Source of the DNA: Volvox africanus
Taxonomy: Eukaryota > Chlorophyta > Chlorophyceae > Chlamydomonadales > Volvocaceae
DNA: 64,000 nt
Assembly (NCBI GenBank): GCA_030268105.1
Contig: BSDZ01000101.1
Coordinates: 620,001-684,000, forward strand
Direction: 5' to 3'
A program made the translations under genes and the position numbers. The notes under the pieces are model-generated. The model was not told the origin of the DNA. It searched no databases and saw only the letters and a list, made by a program, of their open reading frames with translations. Below, piece by piece: positions 1 to 12,800 of the stretch (the first letter of the stretch is position 1; each line of letters starts with the position of its first letter).

Positions 1-1016
1 AACTGTTGAGTGAGTGTTTTTAGCACAGCATTTTGAGTTTGTGTTTGCCATATACTGTAGTGTTAGCAGTGTTGAAGCTGAAAAATAGTGATGGTGGTGG
101 TGATGTGTTAACCTACATGTATACAAAGTTTTTCGGACATGTAAGCGTTGTGCATTGTTGAAAGAGAGAGGAGAGCCTCCTGGACCTTGAGGTTCGAATG
201 TTACGTACATTGTAATGTGCCTTGTGTGTGCCTTGCTTGTGGTGGCAGTACTGCTGGCGGCAGTGATGGTTATAGGCAGTGTTACTACGGAGCATGGTTG
301 CTGGAGCGGGAGGATGAAAGTGTGTTTGAGTATAAGTCCATGTTGGCAGTTGTGGAAGAGCTTTTTATTACAATGTATAAGTATCAGGTCGTAAAGATGA
401 CTTGTTGACCGATGATGGCCATGCAATTCGTCAGTAGAATACATATACTCGTACATGTCATTCGTACACACACTTTCCTAAGAAGCTACAGTAGGCAGCG
501 CCATGCGGTGCTTGAATACAGGTGTGCGTGATTCATATTGCCCTGCAACTGACCTTAATCTATACCACCACAGGATCAAAAAACCATCTTTTGGGAGATC
601 TCGACATAACTATCTGGACTATCTGGATACAGATAAATTTGAACCAGCCCAACCGACAGGTCTCTCCCTCTCTTAACCCGATCTCAGTTTTATGTGCTTT
701 GGAACCATGCACGCGTTCTTTCTTCTCTTCCCTCACGGGATCGCGCCGTCGTTGGAGGCCAAGCTACATCCGAAGGCCAACATGGAGTTACTGGCACACC
801 GTTTACCGGAGAGCTGGGCATGCGAAAGGGGGCAAGGGGAGGGAAAGAGCTGAGATCCTAACCTGCCTCCAGTGTGTTACTTTTGCCCTTTAAAGGTGCA
901 ATGAGGATCACAAAAGGGCTGCAAACATCCTTCAGGGATTCGACATTTCGGAGCCATTGTCTGACAATAACATGTAACATGTTTTGAACGACACACGTGG
1001 AAGTATCAGCACGGAC

Positions 1017-4000
1017 CTTGAACCGCAGCTCTTGGAGCTTCGTGGCCTGGGGAAACCTTCCCCCCGTGATTGTCAGGTATCGCTTCACAGCCTTCGAGTT
1101 GAAGTCACCCTTGTTAACGACTGCAGCGCATACAGAGGAGGAGCGGGGTCGGGGCGGGGAAGAATGGGATTTGCACGGCAATAGACAGGTGAGGGGAAGG
1201 CAGGGGATATGAAAGGGACTTGCGTGTGACACTGGAGACGGGAAATTGGGGAAATCAAATGGTTGTATGTTGGCGACCGTGATGGAACCATGTGCCATCA
1301 TGGAACCATGTTCTGAACCTCGTGCAACATACACACAAACACAGCCTCTGGTTATTAGGTAATGCTCGTAACAGCAGCCTCCTTTTTTAGTGGACTTCAG
1401 GACGCACCTCTCAGATCCAATCCTCCTCCCCTTATTCCTTCCCCCACCGAATCCGCAATTGCAGCCAACTGTAGCAACCATTATAGTGATGCAGCTGGTT
1501 TTAGCAAGCACCTGGGAAGCTGGGCGGCAATGGGCGAGTGCCAGTTCCACCGCACCCACCCCCACCCGCGGCTTCGTGGGCCGCATGCATGGGATAAAAC
1601 CTCCTCTAAAGGCCCCTCTATGGCGCGACAAACACGCTGCCGATAAATACATCGCTACATAAATCACCTTGGGTAGCGGAGGGGATATAGAACGGGGTAG
1701 AGGAGACCCTAGCTGAGATGTACCACGCGTTTGGTAGCCAGGGAAGCTTTTTCTCCTGAAATCTCTGCGGTTCAAGAGGAGTGAGGTAGGGTTTGGAGAT
1801 GGTAACATGTGGAGATGCCGCCGGTAACTAAAAGCCAGGCCAGTTCTGTATGGGCCACATCCAATCTCTACAACCTCCACGCGCTGTCATCTACTTCGCA
1901 AATCGCCTGCGTGTATGTTCCGCGGCCTTTGACCTACTGGTTATCTATATTACTTTGATGTGTACATCCCCATCTTCATCAGCATCATTATTATTGCTGC
2001 TTGATCAAGGTAGTCTATTTCAGTGGGCAGGCTAGGGCGCATCATCATCATCATCATCATCGTGGGTCAACACTGGACCAGTTGCGGAAACCGATACGCC
2101 TCACTTGATTATTTGAGTCAAATCATCCATTTAATCTTCTCCCGGAAAGACCCGCTCCTTCCCTGGTGCAGGTAACTCGCCCACGATTATGTCCGTATAC
2201 GCATCCCCTATGTGTATGTGTACGGACGTACACTCCCGTCCGCCCCAACCCACCCCAGACCCAGCATCATCCAGGTGTCCCCGACATGATGATCAATCAC
2301 CTGCTCACAAGCCAACTTCGCCACATTATACGCCAGAAGAGGATCCGTGATGTTGCACGCGGGCGCCCAGATCACTTCCGTTGTGTTTTTCTTGTCGTAT
2401 GGAACCTGGAATTTCCAAATAAATGAGGCGACGCCAGTGTATAAACGCATGCATTGATTCAGGAAGGCACTAATTGGGTCCCAGTAAGAGGATTGAACTA
2501 GGAGGGCAATCTGTCTCTGCCTCGCCACGGCGACGTGGCTGCTGTCCCCGACCCACACGCAGTAGTCGTGTCGGCATTAGGACCACCCGCGGTATTACCT
2601 GCATGAGGTGATGCAGGTAGCTGGTGCAGGTGATACAAGTGCTGCTACTGCTGCCGTTGATGTTCGTGTTGCCGTTGCTCGCATTATTGACAGGTTCGGG
2701 CCCCAGCCTCCTCTTCCTTCTTCTTATTCTTCTGATACCCTTAATTGCCAGCCACAGTGCCCCAACCTCCGACCACTGTGCCCCACACGGCCACTTCCGC
2801 GCCAACGACAAACGGATCTCGGCCCTCTTGAAAGGGCGGGCATTTATTTGTTGAGTTGGTGGGGTTAATCCCGTGTGTGACGTGCCCCGCTGTCCCACCT
2901 CAATCTCAACGCGGCCGTAGCTGGTGCAGACAGAGGAGGTGTTGGGGTTGTTGCACAAGTTTGGCTCCAGCGGGCCGTCACTCCAGCTCGTGTAGCTGGT
3001 GAAGATGCGAATACTGTTGGCGATGGACGGGGGAGCTGCACGGGGAGTGAAACAAGAACATGAACGCATTGTTGGGAGTGAGCAACACTCATATACAGAA
3101 GAAAGTCAGATTGGTCAATACGGCCCAGGGAGTGGCCGGGTGCTTTGCTGACTTTAACACGCATATCACACTGATGTATCTATACCTATATAGATATAGA
3201 TATTTACTTAGGGTTTATATACATCTACTGGAAAGCTGTTGTATGAGAAACATGAGGAACCTCGCGGGGTTGTACACGCTTACGACACCGTACAGGAGCA
3301 CGGGGGGAGAAACATCGCCTTTCATACAGAGATTGCGGGAGGTTTGAGTAGTGGAGGTCGAACGCAATCTTTAAGAGGAAAAGGCATCGAAGTACTCAGA
3401 AGGCGTACGCCTTCGCGGGAGACCGAATCCAAAGTTTACAACCACCCACTTACGAGGTGGAGAGGTGGGCGGCGACGGCGGCGGTGGCGGTGCAGGTGCC
3501 AGAGTTTTGTCTGTAGTAATCGAATCAGACGGGTTTCATTCAAGACCAAACAAACAAGGCAAAAAGGCGGAAACGGTGTAACGTCAGTGCACAGAAACAT
3601 GCTCCGCTTCTCAGCAGCAGCGAGCCAAGACCGGAAGCGGGCGGGGTAGCCTGTGCAAATCACTCTAAATCAGGCAGACGCAGACACAGACGCAGACGCA
3701 GGCACAGACAGAGGTACAGACAGAGGCACAGACAGAGGCACAGACACAGGGACAGACACAGGCACAACATGCATAACGCGGCTGCTCAGGCGCATATCTC
3801 TCATAGAGACATCAAGAAGAAGACCCGCACATTCTCAGCACGGCATTGTGCAGCTTCCACTAACCTAAGCATCGACGGATTCACAGACGGAGCACACATT
3901 CCAAAAGAAGTGATAGTGATGGTGATACTCACTGGAGCATTGCAACCCAGCGACAGGGCCCTTGGGGTTACAGGTGCCAATTCGGAACTGACAGGTGTAC

Positions 4001-6093
4001 GGCAATAGATCTGGGGCGTCGATATACCCCCACAAAGGAGAGAGCAGCTTCCTGCCCTGATGGTAAAGATCGGGATCGACATCCTGATGAGTCACGGCGT
4101 CGTCATCGGCGCTGATAAGGCCCTCTCCATGAAGCTGACGCCGGTAACCGGAGGAGCTGGTGAAGCATGTGATGCCAGACGCTTTGATAGAACTGAGTTG
4201 GGTTGGGTTTTAGGGTTTCGGGTTTTAGTAGGTCCAAGATGCAGGCGGTGCGTCTGCTCGGGGGGACGAGGTGCTGAATAACCCAGACCACTTCATCGAC
4301 GAGGTGAGAGTGAAAATGAAAGACTTGCTGCTGCAAAGCTATTTTGTACTGAAGTACTGTCAAGTAGGTATTAGGGTTTCGTTTACACAAATCCCCACAA
4401 ATTCTAATGCGCGAGGTTCAAGTGACGACCAATTAAACCCTAATTACCAGTGTATACTGATATTATGAGGACGTACGGATCCAGCCTAGGATTTGCATCC
4501 AAGGTCAGGATGGTGTACTTTCTCCCTGACGAGACGGCATCCAGCCATGCATGTGGCTGAGTAACTGTTTTTGTCGTGCATATACGCATGCGTGGGTAAA
4601 AAGGTGCAGGCAGACGGAATGTCACCCCCAGTGGCGGATGTCAAAAAGAACGGATGCTGGTAGCTCAAAACGTGTCATGCACGCATGCGAAATCTACCTG
4701 GAAGGGGGGGAGGTCAGCGGTGGCTAAGCAAGCCGGATATCACCGACCGCAATCATCATCATGATCTGGACACACACAATGCGGATATACTCACGTAACA
4801 TTGGAACCAGGGAAGGCAATCTCCGCGGTATAGTACTTTCGGCCGAATCTGTACTCCAGCAATTTGCAAAGGTCCTGTATCGTGTGTGAATAGGTGTACG
4901 AACACAACACAGAGCGAAGACAGCAGAGGGGGACGTGTGCAGGGATTGATTGCTTGATGCACGTGACGTAGACACGTATGTAGCAACGCAAGTGGAGCAA
5001 TGGTCGGGTGTATCCATCTGCAGCAAGTTAATTGATAGATCGATGCATCGGACATGTGCGCAAGAGAGAGAGAGAGAAACATTTGGTGGCACTGACAGCA
5101 ATGAAACTCGCTCTAAATACACAGCGTATGTTGTGTTTTGGCATAATGTTAATATACACGCAGCACTTGCCGTTCACCGTACTGGGGCCGAACATGCAAC
5201 TACCTGACAAATATATTTCCAATAGCCACCTGTAAAGAATCAATGACCGTTATTCTGTAACTACCGATGGTGCAATGTAGCAGGCTTCCTTTCTCGCAAC
5301 TCTGCTCTACATCCATCAGGGGCGGGCATAATGCCTACTTGGGCCATCGAGTCGGTTAAGCTGTCATCGCAGACTTGTACCCAGTCCTTCGTTGCCCAGG
5401 GTTGCCGGGGCAGCACTTCCACGCGACCACGAGTTTTATCTCCACCGTATAGACGGACGCCATTTCTCTCATCTACGAATGTCGGGGAACGAACGTTCGA
5501 CCTCAACGTTGACAGCAGCCTTATTGTGGGCCAGCGATTGGAGGGCGGTTCAGTGCTACATACACTTGTAGGTAAGGAAAATTACAATTCGTGCATGAAT
5601 ATATCCTAAATGGGTGTCCCCGCGCTTCGATCGCCAGTTTGGCCTTTGGAACATCTCAATTGTGTCGACATTTGATGCGATGTCCAGACAAGTGCTGAAC
5701 AACACTCGCATACGCGTTGCAATCTATGACCAGACGAGATTTCAAGAAACGAACAGAGCCAGGCGAGGGCTTCCTATGGCAGCGGACGTACACTGATCCG
5801 CCTTTCCAAATAAGAGGACTCAAATCTTTTCTACAAACTTACAAACAAAATTTTTCAACGCCTCCACGCATCCACCTGCTAGGGCCACAAGCAGAAACTG
5901 ACTTAATAGGTCATCGAACTAAACGTGCAAGTGCGGACCACAGTTGTTGAACTTGGTATATCAATACATTGCTGTGACTGCGGCGTGAATATGAATGTAT
6001 GACATAAATTCTAAATGCAAGCTTACCAAGAAATTGCAGGGACAAAACGACAATGATAGCCGAATATAACAGCCGTTGATGTAACGGCCTCAT
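1017..6093 (-). CDS. SRCR-domain secreted/receptor protein, gene A (3' partial)
   Basis: Probable secreted or surface receptor with scavenger-receptor cysteine-rich domains. Exons on the minus strand: 6093-6027 (ATG plus hydrophobic signal peptide, MRPLHQRLL...VVLSLQFLG), about 5570-5339, 4874-4795, 4192-3933, 3035-2899, 2405-2301, 1764-1668 and 1120-1017. From 4874 onward the reading phases join without a stop. SRCR domain 1 shows VRLYGG, GRVEV, W.QVCDDS, LCKLLEYRFG, YTCQF.IGTC and GPVAGLQC, the normal SRCR order and cysteine spacing. Domain 2 shows SVC..YGRVEIE, WAPACNITD and AYNVAKLACEQ. The last exon ends inside domain 2, so at least one more exon should lie near or beyond the left edge; I could not place it. 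The 5' border of the second coding exon is uncertain, because its phase with the signal exon does not join simply. SRCR proteins are known in Chlamydomonas. The ligand and role are unknown. Confidence 0.78.
3665..3770. repeat. Hexanucleotide-like tandem repeat (ACAGAC variants)
   Basis: About 100 bp of imperfect six-base units (AGACGC, ACAGAC, AGGCAC) lie in the intron of SRCR gene A between the exon ending at 3933 and the one starting at 3035. It is a simple intronic tandem array. Confidence 0.8.
4875..5096 (-). repeat. Intron block shared with 10891-11112 (near-identical, inverted)
   Basis: The 222 bp directly upstream of gene A exon 3 (minus strand) match gene B positions 10891-11112 with only about two substitutions and no length change. 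The flanking exons and the rest of the intron are clearly more diverged. The block contains a (CT)n tract. It is intronic in both genes. Confidence 0.9.
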
Positions 6094-7599
6094 CTTGAAA
6101 TAATTCCATTGCAATCGTAGGAAGATTGAACCGGTTTTCGGGATTATCGTTGTACCGTCATGAATGACCGTCGTACCGCCTGGGAGGCAGATCCCAACCC
6201 TGGACCGACCGAAGTGGATTGTTGGATGTAACTCCCCTCATGAACTGAATTTATCTTGTCGCTGCAGAGTGGAATTGTTGTTTCTAGCGCTTGATGGTTA
6301 TTGGACATCAAATAAATTTTTACTTGCGGTCCCTTGCGCCTTCCTGCTGTCTCATTCGGGCCTTGCGAACTCTAAGGACTATGTAATCAATCATTACCCT
6401 AAGTTAATTGATATAATCTAGCCTGTGACGTGATTTCATTGTGAGATTACTGCCTTAATGTCTTTGATACTTCTCCAACGGGCGGATGACGGGCAGGCAC
6501 AACCGGCCGTATCAGCTCGCAAGCGGGAGAATGTCAGCACCTGAAGCAATTAGAAATCAAAACTGAAGCAACTTAAAAGCGAAATGAAAACCTTACGCGT
6601 CGTAATAAATCTGATTGAATGAAAATTGAAATGCAGGCTTGCGGAGGTTGCGATAGGAAGCCGGTTTAGTTCGACTTAAGGCCCTTGGTAAGACAGGCGT
6701 ACGATTGCCTTGCCTCAACTCGTGTCCCCAGGGCTGCCAAGGCGTTACGACATATCCGCAAACTCATGGGAAGCAGAACTGACACCATTACCTGGAGGGC
6801 CTACCTTTTGCAAATCTTTTCTTGTTTCTCGTTGTTTTACCTTTGCTTTTAATTGTATGCTATTCTTTTGTAGTTCTCCAGTTCTCGCGGTCCTTTGAGC
6901 CTCCTGGTTCAGTTCAGCCCTACGAGCTCATGCCGCTTGAAACAAATGACGAATCGTGAATCAGGGCAGGAATTATTATCGTTCAATTTCTATCTTTGGT
7001 TGTTGCGTTTGTAGTTCAGCACGCACCCCCTCTCGTCTCTAGTTGGATCGCCCGCAATGTTGCTCGCATCTCATTTTGGTCTATCAGGCGTTAAATATCC
7101 ATCTACAGGCCTCAAAGCACAGAATTTGTAAACAGGAATGGCAGTTGACTGTCCTTCCATGATCAACAACTAGCACTATGAAGGGACCTGAGTATGTACT
7201 GCAAGTATCTTTTCAATAGATATAATCTCGCATTTTTAATCCTGTATTGACGATCAATCGTCCTCACATTTAAATAGTTTGGACGAGTTAAAAAGTGGAC
7301 GTGACATTAATTTGGAGACAGTCGCTTGTGCAAACTGCTGTATTCGACCATTTCACTAACGTAGAGTTGTGTAATAAGGGACTGATGATGGGTTCAAGCG
7401 ATATTGACTGGACTCCGGGGAAGATATTATCTTTGGTGGCTCCCCCTAGTCGTGGAGGCGGCGGTCGTTTGACAGCGCTTGGACATGGACGAGGCGCGAT
7501 GGATCAAATGTTGACATCCTCCGCAAGGATGTCGACCGGGACGGCCTTGCCGCCAAAATGCTGTTGACTGCTGTCGGTACGGAGACCTGTACTATAATA

Positions 7600-8390
7600 A
7601 AGGCATGCTATTTTTATCACCATTAAGGACAAAACCCCAGCTTGTCCAGCTCCGCTACTAGTCTCACATGCCAGCAGCGTGGGGCCTGTTTCAGCCCTTA
7701 GATTGATCGTAGAACCTTGCATGCCTGTTCAGGGTCCGCTGACTCATAACCAGGTGGCTGCTGCATCCAGAGCTCCTCCTCTAGCTCCCCATTCAGGAAA
7801 GCTGTCGAAACGTCTAGCTGGTGGATTAGCATCCCTTTTGCCGCAGCCACCGCCAGGAGCATACAAAGCAAAGCAAAGCACTAGGTCAGAGTGAATAGCT
7901 CCACATAATCAATCCCCGCCCGCTGCTCATAGCCCTTTGCCACCAAACGTGCCTTGATCCCACCATCCTCTGCACGCTTGACCTTACATACCCACTGGCA
8001 CGGCAATATCTAGGCTCCAGCCAGTGGCTTCACCAGCTTCCAGGTTCCGTTGGTGAGCTGCGCCATGATCTCCTCATCCATGTCATGTCTCCACTCTTCA
8101 GCCTTGGGGCCGTTAATGGCCTCCTGATATGTAGCTGGCTCCGGGATTTCTTCCATGATGGCTGCATTGATCCGCCCGAACGTGACCCTGCCGTGGGGCT
8201 CATGCCTCCATTCATTCAGTCACTTTTGCTCATGTAGCAGATAGCGACGATCCTGCATGTTTGCATCTGCACCGCCATTGTTGTGGTCCTGCTGCTGCAC
8301 CAGCACTCCATCACTCATAGAAGCTCCTCCATTGCCTCTACAGGACTGTTCTGTTTCCACCTGGTTATATGAAAAGATAAGTGTACGCTC
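7600..8390 (-). mobile_element. Degenerate Ty1/copia pol (reverse transcriptase) fragment
   Basis: Reading the minus strand from about 8390 downward gives typical copia reverse-transcriptase segments: ATYQEAINGPKAEEW, MAQLTNGTWKLV, QWVCKVKRAEDG, ARLVAKGYEQRAGIDY, then, after a break near 7860-7930, LIHQLDVSTAFLNGELEEE and GLKQAPRCW. An in-frame TAG precedes the QWVCK segment near 8010, another stop precedes GLKQ, and a run of AAAGC units interrupts the frame near 7865. No LTRs, integrase or RNase H were seen. It is a dead fragment between the two SRCR genes. Confidence 0.85.
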
Positions 8391-8693
8391 AGTTGTGAGT
8401 AGTGCTTGTAATAGAGTAGCCGCGACTTAAGTAGCGACTACCGTGCGAGAAAGGACGGCGCAATAAAAAAGCTTCGCGATACTTTTTCCATATACTCACC
8501 AAAATGCTATCTGAAGACCTTAACATGAATAAAAATATCAGATTCTGCTGAATAACATCAGAATTACATTACAAAACAGTCCTTCAGAATGCAAGCGTAA
8601 TCAATCAAAGCAAGTTAAAGCGAGTTAAAGCAAGCTGTGTGGACCGAGTCAGCTATGTGAACGGCAAAACTGTATGATCGTGACGACAGCGTA

Positions 8694-8957
8694 CAGTAAG
8701 GATGTCACTACTGACAGATTGGTTCGGTTAGCGGTTCTCGTAACGCTTAATTGCCGATTGTGTACTGCTTTCACACTTATTGCCATGGACAAAATCGTAC
8801 TTTGTTCTAAAGGACGCAAGTCAGACATAGCAAATAAAACAGGTTATAAAGAAGTTTCCAAAGTTGGCAATGAGTGCGAAAAGGGTTACGAAATCGGCAA
8901 TCAAACATTACAAGAACCACTAACCGAACCAATCAATTAGTAGTGTCATCCTTACTG
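8694..8957. mobile_element. MITE-like element with ~50-bp terminal inverted repeats
   Basis: The left end (CAGTAAGGATGTCACTACT, then ATTGGTTCGGTTAGCGG) is the inverted complement of the right end (CCGAACCAATCAATTAGTAG, then TGTCATCCTTACTG) with a few mismatches. About 50 bp of each end pairs. The total length is 264 bp and there is no coding capacity of note, as expected for a miniature inverted-repeat transposable element. No clean target-site duplication was recognised, so the superfamily is open. Confidence 0.6.
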
Positions 8958-9801
8958 CACGAAAGCGACCATGGATGCTTCCGTCGCGATCATACAAACA
9001 TGCCGTTGACATGGCTGATTCGTTCCACATAGCTTGCTATGTGTTGAAATTTCTGCCATTAACCGGCATGATTGTTCGGTCAGTTCGTCGCTGCTCCTGT
9101 GAAGGTCGGTGGTGGTGGTGTTATATTCGGTCAGACTTCCTCTACCTTCCTAACAATTGGCATTCTCGATGGAATCTAGGTCTTGCTTATTTAGGCTGTT
9201 TCTGTCATGAAGTTTCTGTCATGGAGTAAGACTGGCGTTTGGTCTTCTGACGCTGAGCCAGCAATCTCTTTCCTAATCAGTGCGTTCGACGATCTAGACG
9301 GAGGGTACGACACTTAACACTTAAACTGTATATTTGGCGAGGTTCTCATACCTCATTAGCTGTTCGTAACAACTATTGCTCGCCCAGACTTTGGTGTGTC
9401 TTAGTGGCTTGAGGCATAGTGGCAGCTCGCTTGTCCAGCATTGTGCTGAACTGGACCTTTACTCAGCTATTACAACGACAGTTTTCACAACACTATGCAT
9501 ATTAAAAATCTATTAAATACCTTTAATCAAATCGCTGCAGGATGTCCAAAACCGCTCTATGGTAAGACACGGATAGCACCAAACGCGCTCGGCAAAGGTT
9601 AGAAATTAAAGAAAAAATTTCGTAATCAAAATCATTCCAAGCTCGTGTTAATAAGTATTATTGCCCGTGCGTCATGCATGGACATTTTGAGGTACGAAAT
9701 GTACGGTGAGGACGTTCCACTGGATTCGTAAATTCCCCAACGCTATTCCTAACATACCTCTATCTGCAATGACGTTAAATGTTACAACATATTATTTTAA
9801 A

Positions 9802-12800
9802 ATGGCTCCCATACTTCAACAGCTCTTGCATCTGGGTTTCATTGCCGTTCTATCCCTGCAATGTCTTGGTAAGATTGCAATTAGTATTTATATCCATGCC
9901 GTGGACATATGAATGGGCTTATTCAACAAGGTCAATAGTCGCGGTCTGCTCGTGCGTGCACGGGCATGCTCGCTTCGCATGGATACCTATTTAACTAGGT
10001 CACTCGCGCCTATGTGAGCGCTCTCAAAAGTTACGGCAAAATACCTAAACTGGAGAGAGCACGAAGGAAAAGCTCAGGGCAGCTGTGCGAAAAACTCCGC
10101 CAACTCCCTACGGTCGCTACTGTTGTGAAACTCGCATATCACAACAGCTACGCACCTTCGGGACTAATCGTCAGTTTCTGCTTGTCACCCTAGCAGGTGG
10201 AAGCGTGGAGGCGCTGACAAAGATTGTTTGTAAGTTCATAGCTAAGCTTATGAGTCTTCTTATTGGGGAAGGTGGATTAGGGTATGCAACCCAGCTGGCT
10301 CAGCCTTCGTTACTTGCTCGGCTTTATTCGTTGATTGAGGTTCTGATCACGGCTAGCGAGCTTATTCAGTTTGTGTTCCGCACTCATCGTTTCGCTTTCA
10401 GCCGTACGTCACACAATCAAAGTATCATTGCAGCCGCGCGCGATACCATAGCTAGGAGATTTTCTCAAATGAAAACTGGCGACCAGAGCGCGCGGACATC
10501 AGGTTAACTTTATATTCCCTGGCGCACATAGACCAGAAGAACGGCGTCCGTCTGGTCGGCGGAACCAAAAGTCAAGGCCGCGTGGAAGTGCTGCCCCGGC
10601 AACCCTGGGCACCGAATGGCTGGTTGCAAGTCTGCGATGACAGCTTAACCGACTCGACGGCCCAGGTATGTATGCACTACACACACCTGCCATTGTTGCT
10701 TGGAGGTGTGTACAATATATAAGAGTTGCGAGATGGGAAGCCCCTTGGGATCGGATCATGCATCAGTCGGATTCTAATTGCATGTACGGGATCAGCAGTA
10801 CATTGCCTGACAATTTTGCAAATATTGCCCAAACCATTATGATGTAATGAGACTACATACATGTACATACGTACGATGTCGATGTATCAAGTCAGTGCCA
10901 CCAAATGTTTCTCTCTCTCTCTCTTGCGCACATGTTCGATGCATCGATCTATCAATTAACTTGCTGCAGATGGATACACCCGACCATTGCTCCACTTGCG
11001 TTGCTACATACGTGTCTACGTCACGTGCATCAAGCAATCAATCCCTGCACACGTCCCCCTCTGCTGTCTTCGCTCTGTGTTGTGTTCGTACACCCATTCA
11101 CACACGATACAGGACCTTTGCAACATGCTGGGGTACAGATTCGGTCGGAAGTACTATACCGCGGAGATTGCCTTCCCTGTAAATGTTACGTGAGTATATA
11201 TCCGCATTGTGTGCGTCCTGCTTTCTGAGTCCTTCTCATAGATGATGAGCTTGAGTTTGCCTACCCTAGTTGTGTGTGGGGTAGGGGGCTTCGCTTCACC
11301 CGTGGCCACTACCTGGCAGTCCCCCCTTTCCCCTGTATTTCGGGGCACCCTCATCCGTTCACCCCTAAGGATGTTGACTTCTCCGAAAGTGATTTTTCTG
11401 GGCTGAGCAACCCCCCACCAGCATTGGCTGGAACCTTGCGTATCAACTATACTGTGGCCTCAACTCCACTCCTGGTCGGCTTGCATGCAAAGGGTGCGGG
11501 GTTGCTCCTCACCGTCCATGAACATCAGGGGCACATCCAACCTCTGACAATCGAGGATTTTTTATCAGGTCCTAAGTCCTTGAACTTCCTTGCACTGTGC
11601 AACAATATTGCACTGGCACTTCGGCGCCTGCCATTGTTCGTTCGGGCCTTATACCCTAACTCAATCCTCACTCGCTCGCCCAGTAACAGAGCACCGCAGG
11701 TTTTTCATATGAGGAATATATACTGCGAATAGTGAGAAAGGTACGGTGCTCTGTTACTGGGCGAGCGAGTGAGGATTGAGTTAGGGCTTAAGGCCCGAAC
11801 GAACAATGGGCAGGCGCCGAAGTGCCAGTGCAATATTGTTGCACAGTGCACAGATATATCGAAATGCATCACACTTTCACTCATTACACGTCTCACACTA
11901 ACTGATATGCAATATAATTCATCGAATATCCGGGTACTGAGTGTAGTATCCTGGGGTATCTAGCGCAAACCCTAAAGATCCAAGATGATCAGGAAACTGG
12001 ACATCTTCCGATCGGGCCTAACCAGTTTGGCGGATATTAACACAAAGATACAACACTGAGGTGCCGCCAGAGGAATATATATATATAGATAATCGTTGAT
12101 AACCAGTGTTCCTTCAATAGTAATCAGTTGCTTATCCGTAATCCAAAACATCCAGAAGCAGTAACCAGGGAAACTGGTCTGGTGTTTGGCTGGTTTGTTG
12201 TTATTACATGTGATGGTACAGGGCAGGACAATTAGTGGATTTATCAAAGGGGGTCATTATTTGCCTGTAGTGTATGTATAAGAAGTTTAACAGCAGGTTG
12301 TTGCTATTCAAATCCGATGAAGATAGACAGAAGGACAATAATCAAGCATTTTCATCACACACATGGGCAATCCTACAGGGCAGGGCCCCATGAAGCGCCT
12401 CACGCTGGGGCCCCGGTAGGTACAACAGGTACAACAAATAACGATGTAACTTCGGAGCACCACACAACAATAACGGACTCTGATCTCCCCCATATCGGAG
12501 GTCTGGAGGTTGAAGGCATTCAAGGGAGCTCACACACTCTCTCAACTTTTAATTTTGAAGTACTGAAAATGCCGCAGTAGGTGACATAGTATAGGAGTGG
12601 CATTAGCTACATTGATGAAGGTGGCACGTGGAGATCATCCATATGTAAGGGCAATGCAGGAAACAGCACCTTGGAGGCAAGATGCATGCCTTCCCCATAC
12701 AACACAGTGCTGTGGCGCGGCCAGATAACTGTTGTACCTCTTCTTCGAGTTTGCTCATAAGTATCTGCGCGTCTGGGGACTTGAGATACCGATGCGCGAG

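Larger units (their letters stand above)
6094..9801. other. Divergent intergenic region between SRCR genes A and B
   Basis: This 3.7-kb stretch separates the two signal-peptide exons and must hold both promoters if they are not elsewhere. No conserved gene is visible. It contains a degenerate Ty1/copia fragment (about 7600-8390) and a MITE-like inverted-repeat element (8694-8957). The rest is AT-richer sequence with only short ORFs that lack codon-level signs of being real. No TATA box or shared promoter motif could be assigned with confidence. Confidence 0.5.

Noticed and set aside
858..1880. 340-codon minus-strand ORF
   Set aside because: It overlaps two short SRCR gene A exons. The exon at 1668-1764 reads in a different frame from this ORF, so most of it is intron.
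2301..4192. Kinetoplastid-type leucine-rich repeat surface protein
   Set aside because: The segment SVC..YGRVEIE at first resembled an LRR cap, but the following exons (WAPACNITD...LACEQ) and domain 1 (VRLVGG, VCDDS) fit SRCR domains.
10085..10507. 140-codon ORF in the first intron of SRCR gene B
   Set aside because: It begins at GTG rather than ATG, shows no domain, and its 3' part overlaps the SRCR exon in another frame.
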